Part shown: positions 9,633-20,288 of the stretch, in pieces
Layout: each line of letters begins with the position of its first letter
Numbering within the stretch: position 1 is the stretch's first letter
DNA from: Devosia sp. A8/3-2
GTDB lineage: Bacteria > Pseudomonadota > Alphaproteobacteria > Rhizobiales > Devosiaceae
NCBI GenBank assembly: GCA_025452255.1
Contig: CP104974.1
Location: 3,973,467 to 4,037,466, forward strand
Direction of reading: 5' to 3'
Length of the DNA stretch: 64,000 nt
Made by a program: the position numbers and the translations under genes
The notes under the pieces: model-generated
Database searches by the model: none
What the model was told of the DNA's origin: nothing
The model's input: only the letters and a program-made list of their open reading frames with translations

Positions 9633-10765
9633 ACCGGTTCTTCTCGTTGTCGCGCTTTGGCGCCGTGCTGCTCAAGGAATTCATCCAGATGCGGCGCGAC
9701 CGCGTCACCTTTGCCATGATGATCGGCCTGCCCATCATACAATTGCTGTTGTTCGGCTTTGCTATCAATGCCGACCTGCGCCATCTGCCGACGCTGGTCG
9801 AGGTCAATGATGACGGCCCGATCGTGCGTGCGGTGCTGGCGGGCATGCAGACTTCGGGCTATTTCTGATTTTGCGGGCGTGGTGCATGGGCCGAGCGAGG
9901 GCGAGGATGCGCTGCGGCGCGGCATTGCCAATTTCGTCGTGGTCATCCCCGCCGATTTCGAGCGCGATGTGATCCGGGGGCGGCAGCCCGATATTCTGGT
10001 GACGGCCGATGCGGCGGACCCATCGGCGGTTGGCAGCGCGGCGGCGGCGCTGAGCGGGATCGTCGCGGGCGCGGTGAGCCAGACGCTGACCGGGCCGCTG
10101 GCCCGGTGGCGGGCGCCCCTGCCCCGTTCGGCGTCATCGTGCACCGGGCCTATAATCCGGAGGGCAAGACCTCGACCAATATCGTGCCGAGCCTATTGGC
10201 CATCATCCTGTCCATGACCATGGTGATGATCACTGCAGTGGCCATCGTCAAGGAGCGCGAGCGCGGCACGATGGAAATGCTGATCTCGACGCCAGTGCGG
10301 CCGTTCGAGGTGATGCTGGGCAAGATCCTGCCCTATGTGCTGGTGGGCTATGTGCAGACGGCGGTGTTCCCGGTGGCCGCGTTTGCCCTGTTCGGCGTGC
10401 CGTTCGAGGGCACGTTCATGGCCTTCTTCATCGGCTTCAACCTGTTCATCCCGGGCAATCTGGCGCTGGGCTTTCTGATCTCGACGCTGGCGCGCAACCA
10501 GATGCAGGCGATGCAGCTGAGCTTCTTCACCATCCTGCCCTCGATCCTGCTTTCGGGCTTCATGTTCCCCTTTGCCGGCATGCCCAACTGGGCCCAGAGC
10601 ATCGGGGTGGCGGTGCCGGCGACCCATTTCATCCGGCTGGTGCGCATGGTGATGCTGAAGGGGGCCGATAGCTGGGATCTGGGCGGCGAGTTTTTCGCGC
10701 TGGCAGTGATCGTCGGCGTGATCTCGGTGGTGGCGATGATGCGGTATCGGCAGACGCTGGATTAG
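9629..10765 (+). CDS. ABC-2 type permease (YbhS-like), two frameshifts
   Basis: Membrane subunit of the exporter. The N-terminus MNRFFSLSRFGAVLLKEF precedes the first membrane helix (FAMMIGLPIIQLLLFGFAIN). A large periplasmic loop is followed by five helices from 10190 on (LLAIILSMTMVMITAVAIVK, then TSTPVRPFEVMLGK-type cytoplasmic loop). ATGA overlap with the ATPase gene. The frame breaks at about 9867, where TATTTCGATTTT reads TATTTCTGATTTT, and at about 10105 in CTGGCCCGG (one C missing). About 378 aa on correction. The substrate is unknown. Confidence 0.87.
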
Positions 10766-10790
10766 CAGCGCCTGCCAATATTGGGTGGGC

Positions 10791-12080
<1,290 letters not shown>

Positions 12081-12311
12081 CCGGGATATCCTTAAGCGGA
12101 GCGGAAAACGCCCCTGAAGTGAGAGTTGGCCTCAATAGCCAGATCGTACCCCGCCAACAAGGCGGGCGGCGCGGCTCAGGCCCAGAGCGCGGCAGATTGA
12201 GCTGGAATCACAATCTGTCGCTCCATGGTCTTAAATGTCTGCCGGATTTGTCGAAAACATGGTGGCGTTTTCGGCCCGGCGGCGAGAGGATCAATTCAGC
12301 CCGAAAATGGT

Positions 12312-12491
12312 TTACGGTTTATTGCCCGTTTGCTCCTCGGCGGCCGCGTCGATCTGCGGGGAAGCAATCTCAGGCGAGCGCGTATCGGCATCGGCACGCG
12401 CCTTGAGCTGGCCTTTGCGGCGTTTGAGATTTTCGCGCAGCTTGGCGGCTAATCTTTGCTCGCGCTGCGCTGCCTGTTCGGATTTGCTCAT
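12312..12491 (-). CDS. Small basic/charged protein of unknown function
   Basis: A 59-aa frame too short for most callers. It starts MSKSEQAAQREQRLAAKL, continues RENLKRRKGQ and ends EEQTGNKP. Strong charge and helix propensity with no membrane segment. Small proteins with a LRENLKRRK-like motif are common near murA in Hyphomicrobiales, which supports it as real. ATG at 12491. No function is known to me. Confidence 0.6.
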   Translation of the reverse strand: MSKSEQAAQREQRLAAKLRENLKRRKGQLKARADADTRSPEIASPQIDAAAEEQTGNKP

Positions 12492-12671
12492 CAGTCCGTC
12501 GTTAGTCCCGTTCTTACAAGGTTTGTCATGAAAAGCCGGCTCACGGCTTTTCGCCCCTTGATCTTAGGTTGGCACTTGCAGGGTGATAAGCGCTTTTTGG
12601 CCTTGCGTCGAGGTTTGGCCTATGGCACTAGAGCGCCCGTCGCCGCACCGGGCCCCGCCCGCCGCGCAGAT

Positions 12672-12746
<75 letters not shown>

Positions 12747-12846
12747 TTCAGATTTTTCCCTGATATTGACTGCTGCCGCGTTGGCTCAATGGCGCAAACC
12801 GGCGCCCCCGGGGACGCCGGCTGTGCATGGCCTCGTTCTGGCGAGG

Positions 12847-13235
12847 TTAGATCCAGTAGGGCGCTACGCCGTAATAGTCGTAAACGCGACGACCGTTTTC
12901 GGCGGTCCAGTAATCGTCATCTTCGGTGTCGTATTTGGGGGCACCTTCAAGCTGGTCCTTGGTGACATCGACCCGGTAGCCGCCCAGACTTTCGTCATAG
13001 TTCAGCTTGCTCCGGGGAGCGGGTAGTGATCGTGGCCCATGCCGAGGAAACCGCCGAAGCTGAGGACGGCGTAGGACACCTTGCCGCTGCGCTTTTCCAC
13101 CAGAATGCGTTCGATGGAGCCGATGTGCTCGCCGCTTGGGTCGTAGACCTTGGTGCCCTCGACTTTATCGGAGGCGATCAGATCGTGGGTTTCCTTGACG
13201 TCGGGGTCGCGGTTGCGAATGTCGTCGTAAGCCAT
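12847..13235 (-). CDS. PRC-barrel domain protein, one frameshift
   Basis: Small soluble protein with one PRC-barrel, a fold used in photosynthetic reaction centre H subunits and in RNA and stress proteins. The domain reads HDLIASDKVEGTKVYDPSGE, then HIGSIERILVEKRSGKVSYA and GGFLGMGHDHYPLPW. The frame breaks near 13013, where CCCTGGAGC (expected PLPW-S) reads CCCCGGAGC. The corrected C-terminus runs DQLEGAPKYDTEDDDYW to the stop at 12847. About 129 aa. The leader before ATG 13235 contains a GAGGAG ribosome site and a TTCTGAA, possibly another inserted T. Confidence 0.85.
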
Positions 13236-13390
13236 TTCTGAACTCCTCTTCGTTTGGATGTTAGGGCAACGCGAATCTTTTCCCGTTGGGTTCCGAGATA
13301 GAAAAAGCGTGATTGAAACCCCGGTATCCGCTCGGCAACGGGAACCGCTGCCGCCAACGGGCATTGAATCGGCAGAACAGGGAGGAAGAC

Positions 13391-13690
13391 ATGGCCAATG
13401 CACCCAAGACTCTGACGCCGACTGTCGCCAATGTGGACAATCTGATCGACGAGAATGGTGCGCGCATCGACTTGCCGGACGGCACGCCGATCAAGGTGGC
13501 AGGCGAGCATGAGGAAACCGTGGGGGCGACGGGGCCGACCAATTGGTGGCTTTATGGCGTGGTGGGGCTGGCGATCGTCATCGCCGTGCTGCTGATCCTG
13601 CAGCTGTTCAATGGCGCGCCGGGAACCGATGTGCAGCCCGCGACACCGACATCGGCCCCGGTGGTGCAGCCAGTCGCGCCGGCGCAATAA
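13391..13690 (+). CDS. Small single-pass membrane protein of unknown function
   Basis: 99 aa, intact. A soluble N-terminal 45 residues (LIDENGARIDLPDGTPIKVA) is followed by NWWLYGVVGLAIVIAVLLIL as the only membrane helix and a Pro/Thr/Val-rich extracytoplasmic tail. ATG 13391 follows a GGAGG site. Divergent from the PRC-barrel gene. I do not recognise the family. Confidence 0.7.
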   Translation: MANAPKTLTPTVANVDNLIDENGARIDLPDGTPIKVAGEHEETVGATGPTNWWLYGVVGLAIVIAVLLILQLFNGAPGTDVQPATPTSAPVVQPVAPAQ

Positions 13691-13717
13691 AAAGCGCGGC
13701 ACCGAGGCCGCGCTTTT
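13689..13717. terminator. Bidirectional rho-independent terminator
   Basis: Stem GCGCGGC/GCCGCGC with a 6-nt loop, flanked by an A-run on one side and TTTT on the other, exactly between the convergent 13391-13690 gene and the OmpA gene. Confidence 0.85.
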
Positions 13718-13736
13718 CATTTGGATGGTGGTCCGA

Positions 13737-14400
13737 TCAGCCGTTGATGGGCGAGATCTGGATTTCGACGCGGCGGTTCTGGGCGCGGCCCTGTTCGGTG
13801 GCGTTGGAGCCGATCGGGCTCGATTCGCCCTTGCCTTCGATGAAGAAGCGGCGCTGATCGATGCCCTGATTGGCCGGGATCGTAGCGACCGAAACGGCGC
13901 GGCGCTGGGACAGCGACAGATTGTAATTGTCGTCGCCCCGGCTATCGGTGTGGCCATAGACATCAACAATGGTCTTGTCGAACTTCTTGAGCACCAGCGC
14001 GACCGAGACCAGTGGTCTGGTTGAACTGGGGCTGCACATTGGACTGGTCGGTGGCGAAGGTGATGTTGGAGGGCATGTTGAGGATAATCTGCTGGCCGAC
14101 GCGGGTCACCGAAACGCCGGTACCCTGCAGCTGGGCACGCAATTCGGCTTCCTGCTGGTCCATATAGCTGCCAATGGCCGCGCCGGTGAGGCCGCCCACG
14201 CCGGCGCCGATCAGGGCACCAACACGCGGATCGCCACCCACGGCTGCGCCCACCAGAGCACCGGCAATGGCGCCGCCGCCCGTGCCGATCAGCGCACCGC
14301 CAGCGGTGTTGGAGAGCTGGGATTCACCGGTATAGGGATTGGTGGTGCAGGCGGTCAGCGCCAGTGTCGCGGCAAGCGCCACAAGAATCTTGGATTTCAT
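13737..14400 (-). CDS. OmpA-family lipoprotein with glycine zipper, one frameshift
   Basis: Outer-membrane lipoprotein tethering the envelope to peptidoglycan. A lipobox signal peptide (LVALAATLALTACTTNPY, lipidated Cys near residue 18) is followed by a glycine-zipper segment (GGALIGTGGGAIAGALVG) and an OmpA C-terminal domain with the peptidoglycan-binding signature DVYGHTDSRGDDNYNLSLSQ and GKGESSPI. The frame breaks near 14013: AACCAGACCCTGGTC is read with an extra A (ACCACTGG), inside a CCTGG site. About 220 aa. Confidence 0.88.
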
Positions 14401-14500
14401 CGATTGTCCCCCTGAAGGATTAAGTGCCCGTTTTGCGGATGGAATGCGGCAGGAAGGTGATGAATCAAATATGCTGAACAAGTGATGAACGGAAAGACGT

Positions 14501-15268
14501 TCAAGCATGGGCCCAGCCGCCATCGACCACGAATTGCTGGGCTGAAATCATCGCGCTGTCGTCAGCGGCAAGGAACAGGGCCATGCGGGCGATGTCGTCG
14601 GGATAGACCCGGCCGGTCAATACCGGTTCTGATCGATCAGCTTCTCGCCTTCGGCATCGAGCCAATGGGTCAATTGCCGCTCGGTCATGACCCAGCCGGG
14701 GACCGAGGAATTGACGCGAATGCCCGAGCCGCCCAGTTCGCGCGCCATGGCGCGGGTGAGCCCATGGGTGGCGGCCTTGGCGGTTTCGTAGATCGGGATG
14801 CGGGAGGACATGATCATCCAGCTGATCGAGCCGGTATTGATGATAGAGCCACGCCCGGCGCGCCATGCCCGGCGCCACGGCCTGAATGGCGAAGAAGGCG
14901 TGCTTGAGATTGACCGCCATGCGATCGTCCCAATAGGCGGGGGTGACGTCGGCCCAGTCGTGACGCTGGTCATGGGCTGCGTTGTTGACCAGCGCCAATG
15001 CATCGCCATGGGCGGCAGCAAAGCCGGCAATGGCGGCTTGGTAGATTTCGGTCTCGGTGACATCGCAGGGGGTGAACAGCACATCCTGCCCCTGCCCGAC
15101 CAGCTCGGCGGCGAGCTTTTCGCCGGCATCGAGCGCAATATCGACGAAGCCGACCTTGGCGCCCCGGGCGGCAAAATTACGCACCGAGCTTTCTCCGATG
15201 CCAGAGGCGCCGCCGGATATGACGACCGGCATGCCGGTCAGGCTGGGATAGTGGGCAAATCGGGTCAT
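14501..15268 (-). CDS. Short-chain dehydrogenase/reductase, two frameshifts
   Basis: Classical NAD(P)-dependent SDR, about 255 aa. The cofactor motif is SGGASGIGE (TGxxxGxG type, residues 18-26), NNAA stabilises the central sheet and the catalytic Ser...YETAK is present (GSISWMIMSS, then YETAK). It resembles sugar or polyol dehydrogenases with the C-terminal ending FVVDGGWAHA. Breaks lie near 14859 (GCCCGGCGCGC region) and near 14626 (TATTTG expected, TATTG read). ATG 15268. The substrate is not known. Confidence 0.82.
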   Translation of the reverse strand: MTRFAHYPSLTGMPVVISGGASGIGESSVRNFAARGAKVGFVDIALDAGEKLAAELVGQGQDVLFTPCDVTETEIYQAAIAGFAAAHGDALALVNNAAHDQRHDWADVTPAYWDDRMAVNLKHAFFAIQAVAPGMARRAWLYHQYRLDQLDDHVLPHPDLRNRQGRHPWAHPRHGARTGRLGHSRQFLGPRLGHDRAAIDPLARCRRREADRSEPVLTGRVYPDDIARMALFLAADDSAMISAQQFVVDGGWAHA

Positions 15269-15431
15269 GGCAGCTCCTCCGCCGGAGTGGTAGCGTGAGG
15301 CGGAGGGGCGTGCAAGACGGCTTGCCAAAAGTCTATGCAAAGCATTGGCAGCAGGGCCTTTGCACTTTAGAATGAGTCTGAAAATTGCTCGACCGCCCCA
15401 TCAGGACGGACCCTGCAAGCCGCGCGGCGAA

Positions 15432-15445
15432 TTGACCTATGTCAA
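15432..15445. promoter_or_regulatory. FNR/FixK-type box upstream of hemA
   Basis: TTGAC-CTAT-GTCAA is a perfect dyad matching the Fnr/FixK consensus, 84 bp before the hemA ATG. FNR-type control of 5-aminolevulinate synthase is established in Rhodobacter and rhizobia. Direct control here is inferred. Confidence 0.72.
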
Positions 15446-15529
15446 TGCCTGACCGCCGGGACTAGGTACTCTTCTATTCTGCCAGACCGGCAAAGGATCG
15501 GCCGCGGCAGGGCACAAAGGGACGTTCGA

Positions 15530-16806
15530 ATGGACTATCGTGGTATCTTCGAAGACGCAGTGGATACGCTGCGGGCAGAAAAACGCTATCGCGTTTTCGC
15601 CGATCTCGAACGGGTGGCCGGGCATTTCCCCAAAGCCATCTATCGCGACGATGCCGACAACGCTCGCGAGATCACCATCTGGTGCTCCAATGATTATCTA
15701 GGCATGGGTCAGCACCAAAAGGTGGTCGCGGCCATGCAGGAGACTGCCGGCAAGCTCGGCGTTGGCGCCGGCGGCACGCGCAATATTTCGGGCACCAACC
15801 GTCCGCTGGTGGAGCTGGAACGCTCGCTGGCCGATCTGCACCGCAAGGAAGCAGCGCTGGTGTTCACCTCGGGCTTTGTGTCCAACGAAGCGGCGATTTC
15901 GACGATTGCGCGGCTCTTGCCCGATTGCGTGATCTTTTCCGACCAGCTCAACCATGCCTCGATGATCCGGGGCGTGCGCCAATCGGGCATGCAGAAGGTG
16001 ATCTTCCGGCACAATGACGTGGCGCATTTGCGCGAATTGCTGGCCCAGATGGATCGCAAGCGGCCCAAGCTGATCTGCTTTGAATCGATCTATTCGATGG
16101 ATGGCGATATCGCGCCGATCAAGGAAATCTGCGACCCGGCCGAGGAATTCGGCGCCCTGACCTATATCGATGAAGTCCATGCCGTGGGCATGTATGGCCC
16201 ATGCGGCGGCGGCATTGCCGAGCGCGAAGGGCTGATGGAACGCATCGACATCATCGAGGGTACGCTGGCCAAGGGCTTTGGCACGATGGGCGGCTATATC
16301 GCGGCCAATCGGGCAATCGTGGATGCCGTGCGCTCCTATGCGCCCGAATTCATCTTCACCACCGCCCTGCCCCCGCTTTATGTGCAGCGGCGCGCCTCGA
16401 TCGAGCATCTCAAGGGCAATGGGCAGGAGCGCATGCTGCACCAGCGCCAAGCCCGTTTGACCAAGGCGATCTGGCCGATGCGGGCCTGCCGGTGATGGAA
16501 ACCGAGACCCATATCGTGCCGCTGATCGTGGGCGATGCGCGCCAGTGCAAGGCAGCCAGCGACATGCTGCTCGACAAGCACAATATCTATATCCAGCCGA
16601 TCAATTACCCCACCGTGCCCAAGGGCACCGAGCGGCTGCGCATTACCCCGACCCCGCTGCATACCGACGAGATGATCTTCGAGCTGCGCCATGCGCTGGT
16701 GAGTGTGTGGACGAGCCTCGAGCTGCCACGCGAGCGGGCCGATGCGGCGATCACGGCGCGGAAATTGACTTCGGGCGATCTGACGCTGCCGACGACGGGC
16801 GGCTAG
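15530..16806 (+). CDS. hemA: 5-aminolevulinate synthase, one frameshift
   Basis: PLP enzyme of the C4 pathway: glycine plus succinyl-CoA to 5-aminolevulinate, the first step of haem synthesis. The alpha-oxoamine synthase features are clear: [62 protein letters not shown] and the PLP-lysine region [15 protein letters not shown]. The frame breaks near 16466, where one C is missing in AAGGC-GATCTG (expected [13 protein letters not shown]). The C-terminus continues [14 protein letters not shown] to the stop at 16806. 425 aa. The FNR box upstream suggests oxygen control. Confidence 0.94.
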
Positions 16807-16834
16807 TTCTGCATAGCAAGTGGCGATGAATTGA

Positions 16835-16860
16835 TCCCCGGGCATGTCCCGGGATTTTGT
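16835..16860 (+). terminator. Probable hemA terminator
   Basis: Stem CCCGGG/CCCGGG with loop CATGT followed by ATTTTGTTT, 30 bp after the hemA stop. Confidence 0.6.
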
Positions 16861-16885
16861 TTGGTGGGTTGGCTGTGGCTTGTGC

Positions 16886-16923
16886 CGGACCTCGTGGTTC
16901 GACAAGCTCACCATGAGGTCTAC
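16886..16923. repeat. Dispersed palindrome, copy 1
   Basis: ACCTCGTGGTTCGACAAGCTCACCATGAGGT. The two arms pair imperfectly. A near-identical copy lies at 39161-39198, differing in two bases of the centre. Confidence 0.8.
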
Positions 16924-16956
16924 TGAGTGTGATGCGGGGCACAATTTCATCACCAC

Positions 16957-17048
16957 CATGATGTCATCCCCGCGAAAGCGGGGACCTCCGTTTGCTGCAC
17001 TAAGGAAGGAAACAGAGGTTCCGCTTTCGTGGAATGACACTGTGGGTG
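16957..17048. repeat. REP-like mirrored pair (GCGAAAGCGG family)
   Basis: GTCATCCCCGCGAAAGCGGGGACCT and, 40 bp on, AGGTTCCGCTTTCGTGGAATGACA form an imperfect inverted pair of the same design as those at 2504 and 6877. Confidence 0.7.
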
Positions 17049-17127
17049 GCAGAGGCCATGGCTTGGGCGAGATGCCCAGCTCTTCCGAGATCCTATCCTC
17101 CCGAATGCCCGGACCTCCAGAGAAGCC

Positions 17128-17761
17128 TCAGCTCGTCAGCACGATCCGCATCAGATCGGCCGTATTCCGCGCGCCCAGTTTTTCCATGACGCGGGCGCGA
17201 TGCACTTCGATGGTGCGAGGGGAAATGCCCAGTTCGCGGCCAGCTTCCTTGTTGGATTGGCCATTGGTGATCAGCTGCAGCACTTCGCGTTCCCGCGGCG
17301 TCAGCTGGGAGAACCCACGCACCTCGACGGGGCGGCGGCCGCCCTGCATGGCGCCCAGATGCACATCCCGGCGCAGGGCATCGCGCACAACGCCGAGGAA
17401 ATGCTCGGTGTCGATGGGTTTGCCGATAACGTCGGAGGCACCCAGCTTCATGGCGGTTACGGCCGCTTCGAGCTGGGGGCATCCGACAGCATGAAACCGG
17501 CGTGCCGGTCCGCATGGCCTTGATGCGGCGCAGTAATGCCGAGCCGCTTTCCTCGCCAAGCCGCAGATTGATCACCACCACGTCGGGGCGACGGCGATCG
17601 AGACTGGCCAGAAAATGACTGGCATCGAGAGAAAAGCTCGTCTGAAAACCCTCGAGCCTGAACAGGATGCTCAGTGCCTCGCAGGTGGATGGATCGGCAT
17701 CGACAATATGGATCAGCCGGTCACGGTTGAGAAACGAATGATAATAGCTCTGGTCGCTCAT
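17128..17761 (-). CDS. FixJ/NarL-type response regulator with Asn at the phosphoacceptor site, one frameshift
   Basis: Two-domain DNA-binding regulator, about 210 aa. The receiver begins LIHIVDADPSTCEALSILF. Where the phosphorylated Asp is expected the sequence reads DVVVINLRLGEESG, with Asn. The Lys-Pro motif near the end is IGKPID. The LuxR-type helix-turn-helix reads LTPREREVLQLITNGQSNKE and ISPRTIEVHRARVMEKLGA. One frameshift lies near 17500 (TTT run in CCGGTTTCATG). ATG at 17761. No kinase gene is adjacent. Proximity to hemA suggests a link to redox or oxygen control, which is inference. Asn may mean phosphorylation-independent activity. Confidence 0.85.
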
Positions 17762-17953
17762 TTTGCCCTCTCTGCCCAGTTGGCAAGTTTCGCTTAAATC
17801 AAAAAATTCACCCGCAGCTTGATCTCAAATATCAGCGCTGCCACTCGCTACCGCCGGTCTTTGAGACAAAACGGAATCTGTGCAGTGAAAATCGCCCCTG
17901 TATTTTGCACTAGGTGTTCCTGCCCTCCCATCGGAACAACACGTAGGAGTCAC

Positions 17954-17970
17954 TACCTAGATGATAGGTA
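17954..17970. promoter_or_regulatory. Inverted repeat in the upstream region of the FixJ-like gene
   Basis: TACCTA-GATGA-TAGGTA, a perfect 6-bp dyad with a 5-nt spacer, about 190 bp before the FixJ-like start. It could be a regulator site, but it has no match to a consensus I know. Confidence 0.35.
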
Positions 17971-18021
17971 TATTTACCTTTCACGACATCGTCAACAGAC
18001 TTTCGTCCTATGACTATGGCA

Positions 18022-18050
18022 AGAAAAAGGCCGGAATGATTCCGGCCCTC
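18022..18050 (-). terminator. mscL terminator
   Basis: On the minus strand the sequence reads GGCCGGAAT-CATT-CCGGCC followed by TTTTTC, immediately after the mscL stop. Confidence 0.85.
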
Positions 18051-18059
18051 TCTGGATTT

Positions 18060-18492
18060 TCAGCGCGGATTGGCGCGCAATGTGTCGTGAATTTCGGTGA
18101 GCAGCACCTCTTCCTTGGTCGGTCCCGCAGGAACTTCCGGTTCGGCTGCTGCCTTGCGCTTGAGCAGAATTGATGGCCTTGACCACCATGAACAGCACGA
18201 AGGCGATGATGGTGAATTTCACAATCGCATTGATGAACAGGCCGATGTTCAGCGTGGATACGCCGGCGGCCTTGGCGGCAGCGAGCGAGGGCACGGGAAC
18301 ATTGGTCGGGTTGGACAGCACGACGAACAGATTGGAGAAATCGATACCGCCGATGATCAGGCCGATAAGCGGCATGAACACGTCGTCGACAAGCGATGAA
18401 ACAATGGCGCCGAACGCAGCACCGATGATCACGCCGATAGCCGGGTCGATCATGTTGCCCTTGATGGCGAAGTCACGAAATTCCTTTAGCAT
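18060..18492 (-). CDS. mscL: Large-conductance mechanosensitive channel, frameshift near the C-terminus
   Basis: Homopentameric inner-membrane valve that opens under hypo-osmotic shock. The start [20 protein letters not shown] and the first helix [20 protein letters not shown] are textbook MscL. The second helix is [20 protein letters not shown]. An extra T near 18173 (AATTCTGCTC for AATCTGCTC) disrupts the frame. Corrected, the tail reads [20 protein letters not shown] and ends LRANPR at 18060. About 143 aa. Confidence 0.94.
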
Positions 18493-18661
18493 GAGAGCCC
18501 TCTCCGTTATTTGACCCGCCACTCCCCATCGGCGGCTGCCGCATCCGTGGCGGGTTAAGGATTTATTACTAGCGGCAACAAGGCAATGGGTCGAGAGTCG
18601 ATCTTGCGCGGCTTGGCAGAGGGGCGGATAGTCGCGCCACAACGGAGCATCAGGTTTTCCC

Positions 18662-20285
18662 ATGCCGGCCCAGCGCGACATCATGCCAGCGAACCCGGCC
18701 CGGACGATGGATCACATCCCGCAAGGCGTGGCCGTGTTCGATAGCGGGCTGCGGCTGGTGACCTCCAACAAACGCTACAACACGCTTTTGGCGCTGCCTG
18801 AAGAACTGATCCGGCCGGGCACGCCGCTATTCTGACATCGCGCTCTATCTGGGGGATCGCGGAGATCTGGGGCGGGGCGATGCGGCGCGGCTGGCCATCG
18901 AGCGCATCAATCTGTTGACCGCCCTGCCCTCGACCGTGACCCAGCGGCTGGGCAATACCGGCCAGACGCTGGAATTTCATTCCTCGCGCCTGCCCGATGG
19001 CGGGCTGGTCATCAGCTTTTCGGATGTTACCGCCCGGGTGCGTGCCGAACGCGAACTGGAGCGGATGAACCAGTCGCTGGAAGGGCGCGTGGAGGAACGG
19101 ACGGCGGCACTGACCCGGGTCAATACCGAACTGGAAAATGCGCGGGCCAAGGCCGATGCCGCCAATCACGACAAGACGCGGTTTCTGGCGGCGGCGAGCC
19201 ACGATCTGCTGCAACCGCTCAATGCGGCGCGGCTCTATACCTCGACGCTGATCGAACAGGCCAAATCAACCGCCTTTGCCGAATTGGCCAATTCCATCGA
19301 GGCCTCGTTGACGGCGGTGGAAGACATCATGTCGGCGCTGCTCGATATTTCGCGCATCGATAGCGGCGCGGTGCGGCCGGCGCCGACAGCGGTGAGCGCG
19401 CGCGACCTGCTTAAGCGCATCGAGGTGGAATTCGCGCCTATGGCGCGGGAGCGGTCGATTTCGCTGCGCATCGTCAATACCTGTGCCGTGGTGCTGGCCG
19501 ACCGCATGCTGGTGGGGCGCATCGTGCAGAACCCGGTGTCCAACGCGATCAAATACACGCCCAGCGGCGGCAAGGTGCTGGTGGGCGCGCGGCGGCGCGG
19601 CAATCGTATCCGGATCGATGTGATCGATACCGGCATCGGCTTCAACAAGGATCAGCACAAGCTGGTCTTTGCCGAATTTTCGCGGCTCGACCGGGGCGCC
19701 CGCATGGCGCAGGGGCTGGGGCTGGGGCTGTCCATCGTGCAGCGTCTCGTGGCAACGCTGGGGCTGACGCTGGAACTGGACAGCCAGGAGGGCATCGGCT
19801 CGCGCTTTTCGCTGTTCCTGCCGGCGACGCGCTCGACCCGAGCCAGTGTCGAGAGCGGGCTTGAGCCCAGTGAGACCAATGTGGGCGTGCTCGACGTCAA
19901 GGTGCTGTGCGTCGACAATGAACGGGCTATCCTTGAGGCCATGGAGGGGCTGCTGACCCATTGGGGATGCGATGTGCGCACGGCACTTTCGCTCAAGCAG
20001 ATCGACCGCGAACGGCTCCTGGAAGGCTGGTACCCCGATATGGTGCTGATGGATTACCACCTCGAGCAAACCTCGGGACTCGATGCCATCGAATGGCTGC
20101 GGCATAATCTGGGTGGGCATTTGCCGGCGGCCTTGGTGACAGCCGACCGCAGCCCGGCAGTGCGGGCGTTGGCCGAGGATCGCGGCATTGCGGTGGTGAC
20201 CAAGCCGGTCAAGCCGGCCGCGTTGCGCGCCGCGATTAGCGGGCTCGCCAATCAGAGCGGGCGGGCGGCCAAGCGGGCGGTTTGA
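18662..20285 (+). CDS. PAS-containing hybrid sensor histidine kinase (NahK-like), one frameshift
   Basis: Soluble hybrid kinase, about 540 aa. The N-terminal PAS-like domain starts [20 protein letters not shown], followed by a coiled-coil linker ([20 protein letters not shown]). The H-box is [19 protein letters not shown] with the phosphorylated His. N-box [15 protein letters not shown]-boxes DTGIGF and [11 protein letters not shown]. The C-terminal receiver has [11 protein letters not shown], phosphoacceptor in VLMDYHLE, and VTKPVKP. No membrane segment is seen. One break near 18833: CTATTCGACATC read CTATTCTGACATC. It faces a NarL-type regulator, which is the likely partner. Confidence 0.9.
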
Positions 20286-20288
20286 GCC

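Larger units (their letters stand above)
16807..17127. other. Gene-free spacer between hemA and the FixJ-like gene
   Basis: No gene seen. It holds the hemA terminator, one ACCTCGTGGTTCGAC palindrome and one mirrored REP-like pair. Confidence 0.7.

Noticed and set aside
8694..10765. ABC exporter as a decaying pseudogene cassette
   Set aside because: All ATPase motifs are intact on either side of the breaks, and the break at 8897 is the same TTCTGA artefact seen in essential genes and a tRNA.
12225..12531. Overlapping plus-strand frames upstream of tRNA-Thr
   Set aside because: No ribosome site or conserved motif; the minus-strand 59-aa gene explains the region better.
14626..14640. TTCTGATCGATC in the SDR gene as another C|GA insertion
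   Set aside because: The frame there needs one base added, not removed; restoring a T in TATTTG further along the coding strand explains it, so the TTCTGA may be genuine.
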